DNA of 64,000 nucleotides from Acanthamoeba sp. SK_2022b (taxonomy: Eukaryota > Discosea > Longamoebia > Acanthamoebidae), in contig JANDJZ010000027.1 of NCBI GenBank assembly GCA_027943245.1, positions 62,001 through 126,000 of the forward strand, given 5' to 3'. A program made the translations under genes and the position numbers. Under the pieces are notes generated by a model. That model saw only the letters and a program-made list of their open reading frames with translations. It did no database searches and was not told the DNA's origin. This document shows, piece by piece, positions 9,319-21,908 of this stretch. Numbering within the stretch: the first letter of the stretch is position 1; the number at the start of each line of letters is the position of its first letter.

Positions 9319-12316
9319 ATGCAGCAGGAGGCTGGCACAGGGCTGAAGCTGTTGGTGTGCTATGGATCGCAGACGGGAAATGCTGAGTTCCTTGCCAAAC
9401 GTGTGCACGCCCTCATCGACAAGGAACTGCCGGACCTCCATCCCCAGCTGCAATGCATGAAAGATTACGCCAAGGTATGCTCGTCGCCTCTGGCTGCCAA
9501 GTTGTCGTCTCGCTCCTCGCCGCTGTCTCCGCCAAGATTTGGATTTGTTCGGTCTAAAGATCGAGCGAAGATCGCTTTGGATTTGCTGCTCACACATGCG
9601 CGGCTGCAGTTTGCGCTGTCGGAGTTCGATCTAGCCGTGTTCGTGCTGTCATCCACGGGCGAGGGCGAGCCACCCGACAACGCGCGATCTTTCTGGCGCT
9701 TCCTCGCGCGCAAGACCCACCCCAAGGACCTCATGGCCCGCCTCAAGTTCACCATCCTCGGTCCGGTCTTCCTTCATCTCTCTCTCTCTCTCTCTCTCGT
9801 GTGTGGTGGCACCATCGCTCACCATCAATCCGTGGGCCATTGCTCTCTTGTGGGCGGAGGGCGTGCAGGCCTGGGCGACACAAATTACGAGACCTACCAG
9901 CAGATGCCCCGTCGATTGGAGGAGCGGCTGCTCGAGCTGAGCGCCGCTTGCTTCTACAAGAGGGGCGAGGCCGACGACGCCACCGGGTGCGACACGCTGT
10001 TCTACTGCCTGCACGGGCCGCGCCCTCCCTCCCCCTGACTGACTTGTCGCCCGCCAGGTTGGAAGACGTGGTGGAGCCGTGGATCGGCGGGCTGCTGCCC
10101 GCGGTCAAGGCCGCCGTCGACGCGTCGGCCCGCCCCACTGAAGCCGCCGCCGCCCCTCCTTCGCCGTCTCCCATCCCCACTCCTGCCGCCGCCGCCGATG
10201 ACGTCACACAAGCCATGTACGGCCTCTCTCTCGACGCCGCGTCCGCCGCCGCTACCCCCGCAGCCGCAGCCGCTCCGGTCACGGCCGCGCCCGTAAAGAA
10301 GAAGATCATCATCCGCAGGGCCCCACAGAAGGAGATCCCCGACCTCGCGCCCTGCCCCTTCGCGCTGGCCTGGGTCGACGACGCCGACGACGCCGACGAC
10401 GCCGGGCGACAGAAGGCGGCCTACGCCCCCGCCGTCCCCGCGTCCATCCCCGCCGCGTCGCCCCTCGTCAACGCCGAGCTGATGGGCGCTCGCTACCTTT
10501 CGACTACCGACGCCGTCAGACCCGTCCTCGAAGTAGAGCTTCGCCTTCCCTCCGACTCGGGTGCGGCGTGTGTGTGCGGCTGTGTCGCTACAGGGCGGGC
10601 CGAGCAGAGAAGCGGCTGACGTAGTGGTGTGCCGCGTGTGCAGGGCTGAAATGGCTGCCCGGCGACGCTTTCGCTCTGCTGTGCCCCAACCCCACGCGCG
10701 AGGTCACGCAGGTCATCAACCGACTCGGGCTCGACGGCAGGCGCGTCTTCTCCCTCAGCCCCGTGTCCGCCTCCAGTATGCCCGTCCTCTCCCACTTCTC
10801 TCCGCCAGCCTCGCTCTCTCCCTCTCTCTCCTTCGGTGTGGCCTCATTCTCTCCCCTACCCTCCCCTTCAAACCCATCATTGGCAGGTCCGCTGCCCCAG
10901 CACATCCGGTTCCCCTGTACCGTCCGCACTGCGCTCACCCACTACGTCGACCTCCACGCCGTCCTCAAGAAGAGCTCCCTTCGCGCCTTTGCCGAGCACG
11001 CATCCGACCCCAAGGACAAGGTCGATACCCTCCCCAGCCCACTCCCCCGCTCATAGACCTGGTCAGTGTGCCGACGTGGGGTGACCACAACGTGTGTGTG
11101 TCCGTGTGTTGCATCTGCGGTGGGCGTGTGGGAACAGGAGCGTCTGCTGTTTCTGTCGAGCGTGAAGGGCGCCGACGACTACAGGCGGGAGGTGCTGGAG
11201 GAGGGCGCGACGCTGCTCGACCTCCTGATCGACTACCCGTCGCTCCAGCCCCCGCTCGAGGAGGTGCTCGACAAGCTCCCGCCCCAGCAGCCCCGCTACT
11301 ACTCCCACGTCACGTCGCCCCTGGCGTCGACCTCGACCGTCAGGTTCGCCTTCTCGCTCGTGCGCTGGACGTCGCCGGTCAAAGGGCGCGCGCGCCGGGG
11401 CCTCGCCACCGACTGGCTCTACCGCACGAGCGTGCGCCGCGGCTTCATCGCTCCGCTGGACGACAACGCCGAGGAGGAGGCCGCCGCCCTCGAACGGGAG
11501 AACGAGGCCGAGGCCAAGGCGCGGGAGCACGAGGGCCACCAAGTCGACATGCAACATGTGCCCGTGTTTGCTCGACCCACGCGGGTAAGCCCCATTCGTT
11601 GCGTGAATGGTTTGTGGGGTGAGTGAGACTCACTCGTGCACGTGTGAAGGACTTTGTGGTGCCCGAGCTTGAGGCCAACATCATCATGGTGGGCGCTGGC
11701 ACTGGCGTATCGCCTTTCCTCGGCTTCGCGCAGCACAGGTACGGGGTGGTATTATTATTAATAAACAGTATATTATATTTATTATTAGTTGTATAAACAA
11801 CACAAAAGACTAACACCCTTCGTGTATGCGTACATAGGGAGCTGCTTCTGGCGGAGAAGCCAGAGGACAAGAGCAAGAGCGATTGGTGGCTCTTCTTTGG
11901 TTGCAGGAACGAGAACAAGGACTTCCTCTACCGGTCCGACCTCGAGGGCAGTGTCGAACGCGGCGTCCTCCATAAGCTCACGGTCGCATTCTCTCGCGAC
12001 TCGGAAGAGGTACATGTGCCAATTTCATTTTTATCTATTTATTTGTTGGTATCACCAAGACACTAACGCGGGCAGTGTACCAAAGGTGGTCTACGTGCAG
12101 CACCGAATGGTGGAGCACGGGGCGGACATCGCCGATCGACTGCTCAATGCCAACGCCTCGATCTATGTGTGCGGCGACGGAGCGGGAGTGGTGAAGGGCG
12201 TCAACGCGGCGGTGGTGGAGATCCTAACCCGGTTTGGCGGGCTCGACCCGGCTGCTGCCAAGGACCGACACTCCTCCCTCCTGAAGGACCGGCGCCTCCT
12301 CTTCGACGTCTGGTAA
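9319..12316 (+). CDS. MTRR: Methionine synthase reductase (diflavin reductase)
   Basis: The enzyme passes electrons from NADPH through FAD and FMN to reactivate cobalamin-dependent methionine synthase. The ATG at 9319 starts MQQEAGTGLKLLVCYGSQTG, the FMN-binding loop. Then come LSSTGEGEPPDNARSFWRFL, GLGDTNYETYQ and ACFYKRGEADDATG. An Ala/Pro-rich linker leads to the FAD domain (YLSTTDAVRPVLEVEL, WLPGDAFALLCPNP, RYYSHVTS) and the NADPH domain (GTGVSPFLGFAQHR, WWLFFGCRNENKDFLYR, IYVCGDGAGVVKGVNA), ending in Trp before the stop. EPWIGGLLPA after ADDATG, and the LLDLLIDYPSLQPPLEEVL segment, favour MTRR over P450 reductase or NDOR1. Introns are numerous. One carries a (CT)n run near 9780-9799 and one is very AT-rich. 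Presence of MTRR implies a B12-dependent methionine synthase elsewhere in the genome. Confidence 0.9.
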
Positions 12317-12470
12317 CACACAAACGCAGATCTCGCGCTAACCGATTCGGATAAAATAATTATAATGATAATGTTTAAAAAAAGCCCCTACACACATGTG
12401 CCTCCAACTTCTCTCTCTCATCCCCTAATCTCTCGCTCACTCTCTCACACTCGCACTCTATAGCTATAAC

Positions 12471-13731
12471 TCACACTTGGCCGCGCTTCGACGAGCTCTG
12501 GCTCTGGATGTTGATGGACGCCTTGGCCTGGAGTTCCTTCTTCTTGAGCACCATCGTCGTGGAGCGGATCGACTCACTCCGCTTCAGTCTCGGGCCCATC
12601 TGGAACGTGAGGTTCGTGTAGCCCGGCTGGCGCTTGGTCGACGTCACTGCGTACACGCCTGGTCGAGGAGAGAATCAAGAGAGTCAGCCAACCGCGCGCA
12701 CAACTCTCTGAGCACGCGCGGAGAGGGAGGAGAGGAGGCCTGAAGGTGGGTGGTTACCTCGTTCACCCGCCCCCTGTGCGATTCTGGTTAATCGTGTCTC
12801 GCCTCGGTTGCCGGTCCACTCCACCAGCTCGAGGTTGTCCTCTTCCTCCTCCTCGTCTGGTGGCGCCTCGGAGCCCTCGGCCGAGTGGTCCTCGGGGTAG
12901 TAGTAGGGATCGGGCAGCCAGAGCTCGTCGTCCTCCTCCTCGAGCTCGGGGAGGGCTGGTGGCTCGGGCTCGGCGGCAGCGTCGTCGTCGACCTCGGCCT
13001 CCCACTGAAAGTAGAGGGCGTCGGCGTCGTTGTTGACGACCTCGTGCTTGCGGCCCCAGTAGACCCACACCACGCCGATGAACAGGACCACGATCATCAC
13101 AATTCCAAAGACCGCGAGCAGCACCGCCTGGTCTATCGACATCCAGGGGCGGCTGGTGTCTGCCGCCTTCAGCAATGCGGCGCCCGACGGGCTGGGCGAC
13201 GGGCTCACCAGCGCCGTCTGGTTCACCTCCAGAGACGCCCCGAATTCGCCGAACCTCGCGCACTGCGTGAGTGGGGAGGGGGGAGGTGAGCTGGGGATGG
13301 GGCACAACCGCGAGGCAGCGAGATGACGCACCGCGCACTGGATGGTGGTCGTAGTCAAGGCGAGGACCGTGCAGTAGTCCGAGCTGAAGGCCTGGGAGGG
13401 GGCGTCCCACACGAGGCACCGGGGCACGTAGTAGCGGAGGCCCACGCTTCGCCACGCCGTGCGTTCGGCTATGAACCCGGTGGGCAACGCCGGGAACGAA
13501 AGGATGGGCAACGAGACCGTCACCGCGCCGCTCACGTTCACCTGTCGCTCCGCGCCTGCACAGAGTCCCCCACCCCAACACCAGCACACCATGCGTGGTC
13601 GTCATCGTCAGCTGTGCTCACGCGAAGCAATCACGCGACCATAGGACGGTTACGAACCGTTGGCGAAGAAGTGGAGCCCCACCACTGCAGTCGAGACGCC
13701 GTCCGCCGATGAGGACCAGGAGTAGAGATTG

Positions 13732-13805
<74 letters not shown>

Positions 13806-16800
13806 GCGAGCGCGAAGAGGGGTGAGCCGACTTGTGGGGGGCATATATGTGCGTGCGTGTGTGGCGTTACCTCTGATATTCGGCGAACACGAACTGGAGC
13901 TGGACCTCCTCGACGCCGAGCGAGGGCTGCGTGCCGGTGGCATTGCCGTCGCGCTTCGCGTTCGCAGAGCGGGCCAACCGCTTCGTCGACGATGACGACG
14001 AGTCGGCGGCGGAGACGAGCTGGAGGAACGCCGCATCGGAGACCTGGACGGTGGACTGACTGCCCGTGAAGGTGCCGTCGAGCAGCGAGACGAAGTTCTT
14101 GCCCCACTGCAGCGCGAAGTAGTCGGACGAGTAGGCCTCGAAGCTCTCGCCCGACACCACGCCCGACGACTCGCCCTCCGCGAACCCGAGGAAGATGGCC
14201 TGCAGCGCGGCGAGGCACTTTTGGCGGAACGACGCGCTCCGCTGCTCCTGGCTGGCTGCCAAGCTCAGCGTCGAGTAGGCGTCTATCAAGGAGGAGGGGG
14301 CACGCAAGAGAGAGAGAGAGAGGTTGAGTCATCGCTGCGTTGCCTTGAGGCTGGGGAGGAAGGGAGAGGGGGGGCGTATACCGAGGAACGCCTGCGCGGA
14401 CTCCTGCTGAATGCTGCTCGACCGGCGAGGCGAGCCCAGGAACGCACTCAGACGCTCGACGAGCTGGCCGAACTGATCCACGAGAGTCTCAACCTGGTGG
14501 TCGCTCAGCTCGGCCCCTCCCTGCGCGATCAGGTCGAGGTAGCCGATACGCTGGACCACCGTGTAGACGTCGAATTCGACGGCGTAGTCAAAGAGCAGCG
14601 TGTCGATCAGACTCTCCCTACGGGACACGACACGGGTGAGCTGGGAGGGCGCGAGCCCTCGCGACATGGAAGGGGAAGCGAGTGGAGATCGTCTCACCTG
14701 AGTTGATAGCGGGTCTGCTGCTGGCAGTCGAGCGCGTCCCTCTTGGCACGCAGCTGGCGGTAGTGCTCGGCCAGCTCGTCAGAGGGCTCCCCAGTTACTG
14801 CACCAGTGGCCACGGTAGTAAGGAGAAGGGTGAGTGTGTGCAACATCGCTTCACAACGGGAGGAGGGGGGTCAAAAAAAGAGGTTGCGCGCACTCCCGAT
14901 GATCCGCTCGGTCTGCGCGACCGCCTCGTCGACGTTCCGAATGGCTTGCGTGGTGTTGGAGTGGCCGTTGATGAGGTCGGCGATGAACCATATCGCCTGC
15001 CCAACGGTCGGCATATCTGATGTGCGCCGCGCCACAGGCACCCAATGTGAGACGCCATGGAGACGCATACAAGAGCAGAGACGCCGCCCCATACCTGCGG
15101 AATCGACGGCCGGCTGGAGCACGTTGAGCCTGATCCATTCGGCGAGTTCCTGAGATGGAGAGGAGAGGTCAGAGGGGGAGGAGGGTGCAGAGTCGGTCGC
15201 CGGCGAGATCAATACCTCGTCGTTCAGCAGCAACAGTTCCCTATCGGCCAGCTGGGCGCTCGCGCTCAGGTTGTACGAAGCAGAAACGCCGTTCTGCGAT
15301 TGAGGTGTCGAAGGGGACACGTGGGGTCAGCCCGAACGCGCTTTCTGGTCCAAAGGGGAGAGTGGGGGAGGGGTACCTGGTCGAGCACTTCAACATGAAG
15401 CCAAGCGTTTCCTGGCGGGAGCAAAAAGCTCACAGTTGGCTGGTCGCTGAGCCCAGGGGCCAGCGGATAGCGCTTGCCCGTGCCCGCCGGCTCAGCGAAG
15501 AACCGATACCGAAGCGGCACCTCGCCCTCCGTGAAGAGGTCCTGCGATTGTTTCGCCCACGATCACCACCAGACGCAAAGACCAGTGGGGGAGGCGGGCG
15601 GAACTCACCTCCCAGTAGCTGCAGACGATTTGGAATGCGTAAGAGTAGGCCTCCTCACTTCCGGTGGCAGTCCAGGAGTCGTTGGCGAACAGCCTGCAGG
15701 AGCCGGCGGCCGGGCGCGGGTGCACCGACAGGTCGACCAGCGCATACCCTGCACGGGAGCGCGCGAGAGTGAGTGGACGGTCGGATGGTTGTGAGAACGG
15801 GTAAGCCACACGGGGCGACGCTGGGCCCGTTGGGTGAAAGGGGAGGGGAGGGGAAAACCTGTGGCTCCGGTGGAGTCGGTGGCCTCCACCCTGAAGGTGT
15901 AGGACTGGTCGGCGCCCAGGACGTTGGCCTTGATGACCAGGTTGGGCAGGTAGCGAGACGACTCCAGCACCTTGTCGAGGTCGCTGTCCAGCAGGGGGCC
16001 TGTGTGCGTGCGTGCGTCCAGGGTGGTGATGGATGCAGGAAGGAGGCGGTGTCATTTCACGCACGCACGCGCACAGCACACACGCGCTTGAACAGAGGGA
16101 TCGGTAGTGGAGTGGAGTGAGTACCAGACTCGACCGACCACTTCCACTGCAGGCCATCGTCCTCGGACGTGAGCTGCGCGGAGGCCGACAAGATAACCTT
16201 GTTGTTGGCGTTGATGACGTTCTCGTTGTTGGTCAACCCGACCAGCTCGGCAGTGACCACCGGACCTCTGCTGTTCGTCCGCACCACGAGCGTCGCCGTG
16301 GCCGACAGCCCACCTTCCTTTTGCTGCGCTCACAGATAAGATAAAAACAAAAGATTAAGACATGGGAGGGGCTCGACCACACGCAGTAGGGCATATGGCT
16401 GACTGGCGGTGGGAGAGGGAGGCGTACGGTGGTCACAGAGAACAGGAACTCGCCGATGGGCAGCTCATACGAGGGGATGACGAGCCGAGCTGAGTTGACG
16501 AGGTAGTACGCGGTGGCAGTGCTGTCCCAGCAGTTCGCGCCAGTCGCCGTATTGGTGCAGGACCTGTGTATGAGGCGAGGTGAGGGGGGGGGCTTGGCTG
16601 GCGAACAGGAAGAGATCGCAGGGGAGTGGGGGAAGGGGCTACGCACCACTGGTAGCTGAACTCCCCGGACAAGTTGTCAAAGTCGACGGACTCGGACGCA
16701 TCCAGCACGAGAGCAACAAGAGGGTCGCGCGTCAGCGTGAACGATTGCAAGGCGCTCCCGCCGATCTCGGTGAACGGAGCAGTCGGAATCACCGAGAGCT

Positions 16801-19800
16801 CGACCTGCGTTTGGCCCAGAAACCTGTGCGACGAACACCGAGCGTGAGCGCAGTGGCCTTCCCCACACTCCCCACGCAAAAAAATTATGCGGTGCGGGGA
16901 CGTACCCGGTATAGGTGGAGTGTTGGGCGCGCAGGTTGAGTGTGTATCGCTGATTGGCCTGGAGCGTGCCCGGCCCCATGAAGAGCACCGGGGTGTTGCT
17001 CGTGTCGTTGTTCACCTGGAAGGGCGGGCCCTCCAGCTGCGTCCACGAGAACTGCAGCTCGTCCCGCGGCTCCAGGAACGTGACGGCGCAGCCTGTAGGC
17101 GTCCAAACCCATGTCAGCTGCACGCGCACCAAGGCCTCACACACATAGACGAATAGGGCACCTGATGTGGTGGCTGTGCCGTGGAACTTGACGCTCCGTC
17201 CCACGCGAGTGGAGATCACGTCCAAGCGGTTCATGGGCACGACCGAGAGCGTGGGTATGGGGTCGAAGGCGAAGGTAACCTAAAAACGGAGAAACCTCGT
17301 GCGTTGGTCTCGAGAGGAAGGCCAGAATGACTGTGAGAGGCTCAGTAGTAGTAGTACCGAGTAGTTGGCCGGGTTGGCCGAAGTGAAGTTAAAGTGGTTG
17401 GTCACGCTGAGAACGAACACGTATTCCTCTCCCTCTGCGAATGTGTCTCGAACGTAGTCGGCGGACAGAACGACATAGTCTGCATCATTTCCCATCGCGT
17501 GAGCTACGTGTGGGTACTAATTGGGGGAGGGGGAGAGCACGAACCATCCTTAAGCGCGTTGAGGAACTGTTGCACGGCTCTCCAATTGGTGGGCCCCGGC
17601 ACGAGGTCCCAGTTGAAGCGCATGGCTCTACCCCCAGTGCCCAGGGACGGACGGCCGTCCAGCACCAGATCCGCGCAAGCGCTCATGTACACGGGCGCCT
17701 GTAATAGAGAAACAAAACCTTTTCAGGCCATGCCGGAAAACGCGGAAGCGGCAGGCCAAGCAGCGCAGGAACAGGACAGGGCTCGTACATGAATGAAGGG
17801 TAGTGGCAAGATGGGCTCCGGAGCGGGAGCGATGGCGTAGCTCAAGCCCGCCACGCCCAAGATCAGCGGAGTCGAACCAACCGCCGAGCTGTGTGGCAGA
17901 GTGATGAGCATCGCATGAGTGATTTCAAACAAATGATTGGGCCAGCAAACACGCGTGAGAGGCAGCGCACATGATGACCCCGGGCTTGAACACGACATAG
18001 TCGCCGATCTCGACTTGGGCGTTGGATCCCAGCCAAATGTCGAGCTCGTCTGCGCTTGGCCACACGCAGTAGGCCCCTACGCCAAACAGGCTGGTCTGTG
18101 CGAGCACCTTGGAACAGTCGTCGATACCGATCATGCCGGCCATGTTGGTCGGCGCGTTGAATTTGACGATCACAGTCACGCCGAGGCCAGAGAACACGAC
18201 TGAGGAGACCCGCAGGGACGCTGCCACGCAGAACGCAGAGAGCGTGTCATTCTCATGGGGTGGGAAGGGGCTGTATGGCACGCGGTGGTGACGTACGAGC
18301 ACAGCAGTTCGACAGGTTATACACGTTGCCCGTGCAATCGCAGGTTGATGTCACGCTCTTCCAATCGTAGAAGCAGATTCCGTTTCCACAGCAGCTGTCC
18401 GGGCAAGGTGCTATATTGTGTAGCGCAATGGCGGAACGGGCGTAAGTGGTGAGCCACACCCCAGGGGAGGAGGCGAAAGGTGGTCGAAGAGCTGCGAGAC
18501 GGGTGGGGCAACGTACGACCGAGCCAGAGAACTGTGAACGGGCTCTCCGAGATGTCGGTGTTGTTCAGATAAACCCTGGCGAGCGTGTATGCGTGTGTGA
18601 GTTTCAACCCAGGCAACCTTTGCTACGCAGCGGGACTGGCGTACCTCAGCTGAACCGTGCCTACAACATTAGGTGTGAAGGTGACATCGTAGAGACCGTT
18701 GTTGCGATCAACAATGGTGAACGTGGTGTTCAGCAGCACGCCATTCCAGTAGGCCTGCAAGAGAAAGGGCGGCGTTGTTTTGTCAACTGTCCGTTCACTG
18801 CGTCTCGATACAATTGGGAGTGTAAGGGGGGGAGACCAACCTCCACAATCCAAGTGAGCCCGCCGTAGAACACGCGATGGAAGTAGGCGTCGTTGGCCTG
18901 AATAGTGAACCCAGTGGTCTCGTCAACCCTCGTCGTGCTGAGCCCTGTGATTGAGAGTTCAAACGTTACGTGATGAGTTGAGCAGCTCACCTCTCGAGCG
19001 AGAAAGCGAGGTGTGTACCCTTGCCATAGGCAATGGAGCAGGGAATGCAAACGGTGAGGCTGAAACAGTCAGGACCAGTCCATCCCGGGTTACACTGACA
19101 GACTCCGGAGATACACTCGCCGTTGTTGGCGCAATCGGGATCCGGCGAGCAGTTATTGATGACTTGGATCGGGATGGACGCGATCAACAGAGGGGTGAAC
19201 CCATTGTCGTTGTCGTAGGAGTACACCTGGAGGAGGTAGCGGCCCTTTCGTGGCGGAGCGGTGTACGTGACATAGTAGGTGCCGTCGCAGTTGTCGACGA
19301 TGTTGAAGGATTCCTTCGTGACCGTTATCTCTGTGCCGTCGCTCGCGTTTACGAAATTGAATCGGAAGAACGTTGAGTTGCCTCCGGTCAGCAGCAGGTT
19401 ATCATATCGATCGCGAGCGGTGAGGGTCAAGTTCTGGGCGGTGCTGACGACCACACGGGTGGCGGTGGGGCCTACGATCGTGGAGTTGCCGTAGATCTCG
19501 CCGGGGTGCACCAAAACGGAGAACGGGCTGAAGAGGACCAGCTCGTTGTCCGTGCCGTTGTTGCGCAGCAGGAACTGATACGGCTCCGAACTTGCCAGCG
19601 TGACGGAATAGAAGTAGTGATACTGACCGGCTTTGCCTGAATTGTTGAGGAACAGTGTCTGTCGATCGGCAGCAAGACCCACCATGTTCAACACCCTGTT
19701 GATATCACGTCCGAGTGGCAGTCAGCAAACTGAACGGGTCGTTTCTCATCATAACGACTGTCGTGCAAGAATCGTTACCAGGAGTCGTCGGTGAGCTGTC

Positions 19801-21466
19801 TCGGGTTCTTGTAGATATCGATCGCCTGGAGGGTGAAGTCCTCGACATCTCCTGCTCTGGTCTCCAGCACCTTTATGTGACTGAGGCCATAGCCCGCACT
19901 CCCCACTGCAGGAAGGCGGCCGTCAGCTTCGGCTCGACAAAGCGAAACAGAACTGGGGGAGGGGGGCGGAGTTGCCTTGCGAATTGTCCTCCAGCACATA
20001 GGAGTAGGAACCCTTCGTCCTCACTTTGTACCCGTCGAAGCATTGAGTACTGTTGACCACCTGTGTGGCGTTTAGCAATCGGGGAGTTCGGCCCGTGGCG
20101 CGAGCCTGCAAACAAGAAAACAGGTGTTGGAGGTGACAGGCGGTAATACCTGAGCGAACTTCTCGTTAACGGTGTTCATTTTGATGAAGTCCTCGGCCGA
20201 AGCAAAGACATCTCCCACCGTCAATGCGCTGTTTCCCATGGTCACATCGTAGCAAGCCTGGTAGAACTCCTCCGCAAAGTCGGAGCAAATGCTGTGAATG
20301 AAGAAGGAGTGGGGGCTCGCCGGGTCAGGGGGAAAACCGCCAGACGCATAACAGTGGCAGGAGAGCGGCACCTATAAATCCTCGTCGTGTTGGTGGTCGT
20401 GTTTCCGCTGCCAGTGCCCTCAATGATCTCGACGAATTCGAACTGCGCCGGAGAGCAGGCAAGACCGCAAGCCATGAGCTCGTAGTAGCTAACGCATTCG
20501 GCCGAATCAAACATGGCGGCAAAGTCCTGGGAAGGGCAAGGGAGTGACGTCAGAGCCGGCGCTGAGCGTGACACTGCAACGCAAAGCCATCGGGGAGCGA
20601 GGGAACAAGCACCGCCACATTGGCAAGACCGGTTTCCACGTCATCTGAATCGCAGCAGGAGTTCTCGCTGTAGTAACTGCATTGCCCGATCGAGGTGGAG
20701 GGCTGCGCACCACGGTCAGTGGCCATAGCATTCGGCAAGTGACGCTGGTGCTTGAAGGTGATAGCACTTACCTTGGAGGAAAACTTGGAAGGTTCGTAGG
20801 CCGTGCACTCGGTGCCGTCAATCCAGGAGAGGGAGAAAGGCGAGCCATAGATCGCCTCACCATTCACCTCGATTCGAATTTGGTAGGTGCCGGCGTAGAG
20901 GGGAGTGTAATCGATCACAAACTGAGGATCACTCCCCGTCACTTGTGCTACTGGATTAAGGATTGAGGGAAGACCCGCAACGGCGATGGTGGCGGTGACC
21001 TCAGGGGGGGTGTCGGCTTTGTAGGGACGGTGGCACGAATCGACCAAATTTACGTAGATTTGGGTGGCCAATGGAGAAGTAACGCCGCCCCGCAGACCGG
21101 GCCCATCTGCGTACGCGGCTGAAGGAAGCAGAGGAAACTATCGAACAAAAAGAGTAGTGTGAAAACGAAATCGAAGTGGTAGTTGCAAAAGATAAAAATC
21201 GAGTAGAAAATCGTAGCATTGAGCTTTTCAGAAGTTAATGGCTGGGGGGGGCTTCAAGCGTCACGCTGAGCTCGGTTACGTACAGTTGCAGAAGAGTCAG
21301 AACAGGGATCTACAGGGCAAGAAGTGACGTTGGCTCGCCCGAAGAGCCTTAGGGCACCGAAGTCTTGGCGAGCATCGATGAGGAAGGACGATGTGGAGGC
21401 TTCAACAGCTCCATAGAGGAGGAGGAGATAGATGAGGAAGCGCAGACGGATCCATTCCATAGTCAC
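12471..21466 (-). CDS. Large type I membrane receptor: filamin-like, EGF-like, REJ and GPS-like regions, one TM
   Basis: The ATG at 21466 begins a signal peptide (MTMEWIRLRFLIYLLLLYGA). In order follow: a filamin-type Ig repeat (ADGPGLRGGVTSPLATQIYV ... GTYQIRIEVNGEAIYGSPF); Cys-rich segments somewhat like folate-receptor modules (CSYYSENSCCD, FAEEFYQACYDV); a second Ig-like region; an EGF-like module (CANNGECISGVCQCNPGWTG); more Ig-like sequence with many NxS/T sites; and a long REJ-like stretch (FSYQWC, FTLVYRFFAE-type segments, GYLDLIAQGGAELSDHQVET). A GPS-like motif (CLVWDAPSQAFSSDYCTV ... IQCACARFGEF) and one TM helix (AVLLAVFGIVMIVVLFIGVV) come next. The cytoplasmic tail is acidic, ending SSSKRGQV. 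The HL[ST] cleavage site of active GPS motifs is missing. REJ-GPS resembles polycystin-1, but the 11-TM channel-like part is absent. I judge it one gene because coding exons and small introns alternate without a break. Length is over 2000 residues. Confidence 0.78.
13734..13803. repeat. (CA/TG)35 microsatellite abutting a 3' splice site
   Basis: About 35 uninterrupted CA units on the plus strand. In the sense of the host gene (minus) this is (TG)n followed at once by tag and the exon starting CAATCTCTACTCC. The repeat therefore occupies the place of the polypyrimidine tract. The splice restores the frame (EYQ-SNLYSWSSSADG). Confidence 0.9.
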
Positions 21467-21908
21467 TCTCCCGCATACACCTAGGCTCGTCTGCGAGCTC
21501 CAGTGTCTCTCTTGTGCGAGGTCGTGCGTCCTCCCCCCTTATCCTCTTCTTCTCTTAAAGATGGGATAACTCAAGATCTTCCCTTTCTTTGCACTCACGG
21601 TCTTCTTCCCGTTCCCCTTACCGCGGTTACTCTCCCGCCCACTCACCAAACACCGCCGGTCTGGCCCTTGTCTCTGTGATGGCCAAAATTTGGTGGTTGC
21701 TTTGCGGAAGGGTGACAGGATAAATTCCAGTGTGGTAGAAATTTTAAACTTAACAGACCAACAAAAATGTGTGCGGTATGTAAGACAAGTGGTGAGATTC
21801 GAACCCACGCTATGTAACTCGGATTGTCGACATCCGCTGTTTTTCCGCATTTTGGGGCATGCGGAGAAGCTCGCGTACTCATCGAGACAGCGTTTGTGAG
21901 GATCAAGC
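21467..21908. promoter_or_regulatory. Divergent spacer between the REJ receptor and EBP1 genes, with a tRNA-like fragment
   Basis: A 442-bp spacer between two start codons. The EBP1-proximal half holds, on the minus strand, a T-arm-like hairpin (stem 21792-21796 with 21804-21808, seven-base loop) containing a B-box-like GGTTCGAATC, an anticodon-arm-like hairpin at 21820-21836 and a T5 run at 21763-21767. No matching acceptor 5' strand or D arm is found, so this is not a working tRNA. The rest shows no recognised motif. Confidence 0.45.

Noticed and set aside
10561..11622. Long plus-strand open frame (353 codons) in the MTRR gene
   Set aside because: It is an out-of-frame shadow of GC-rich exons. 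The MTRR frame alone carries the FAD and NADPH motifs across proper splice sites.
12763..13605. 280-codon minus-strand open frame
   Set aside because: It is an alternative frame of the exons encoding the GPS-like, TM and acidic tail region, Arg/Gly-rich as expected from GC-rich shadow frames.
13734..13803. CRISPR-like or satellite array
   Set aside because: It is a plain dinucleotide microsatellite inside an intron.
12471..21466. Two separate genes rather than one giant receptor
   Set aside because: No stop-plus-promoter break was found. Every gap is a short GT-AG intron with in-frame continuation, and only one signal peptide and one TM segment occur.
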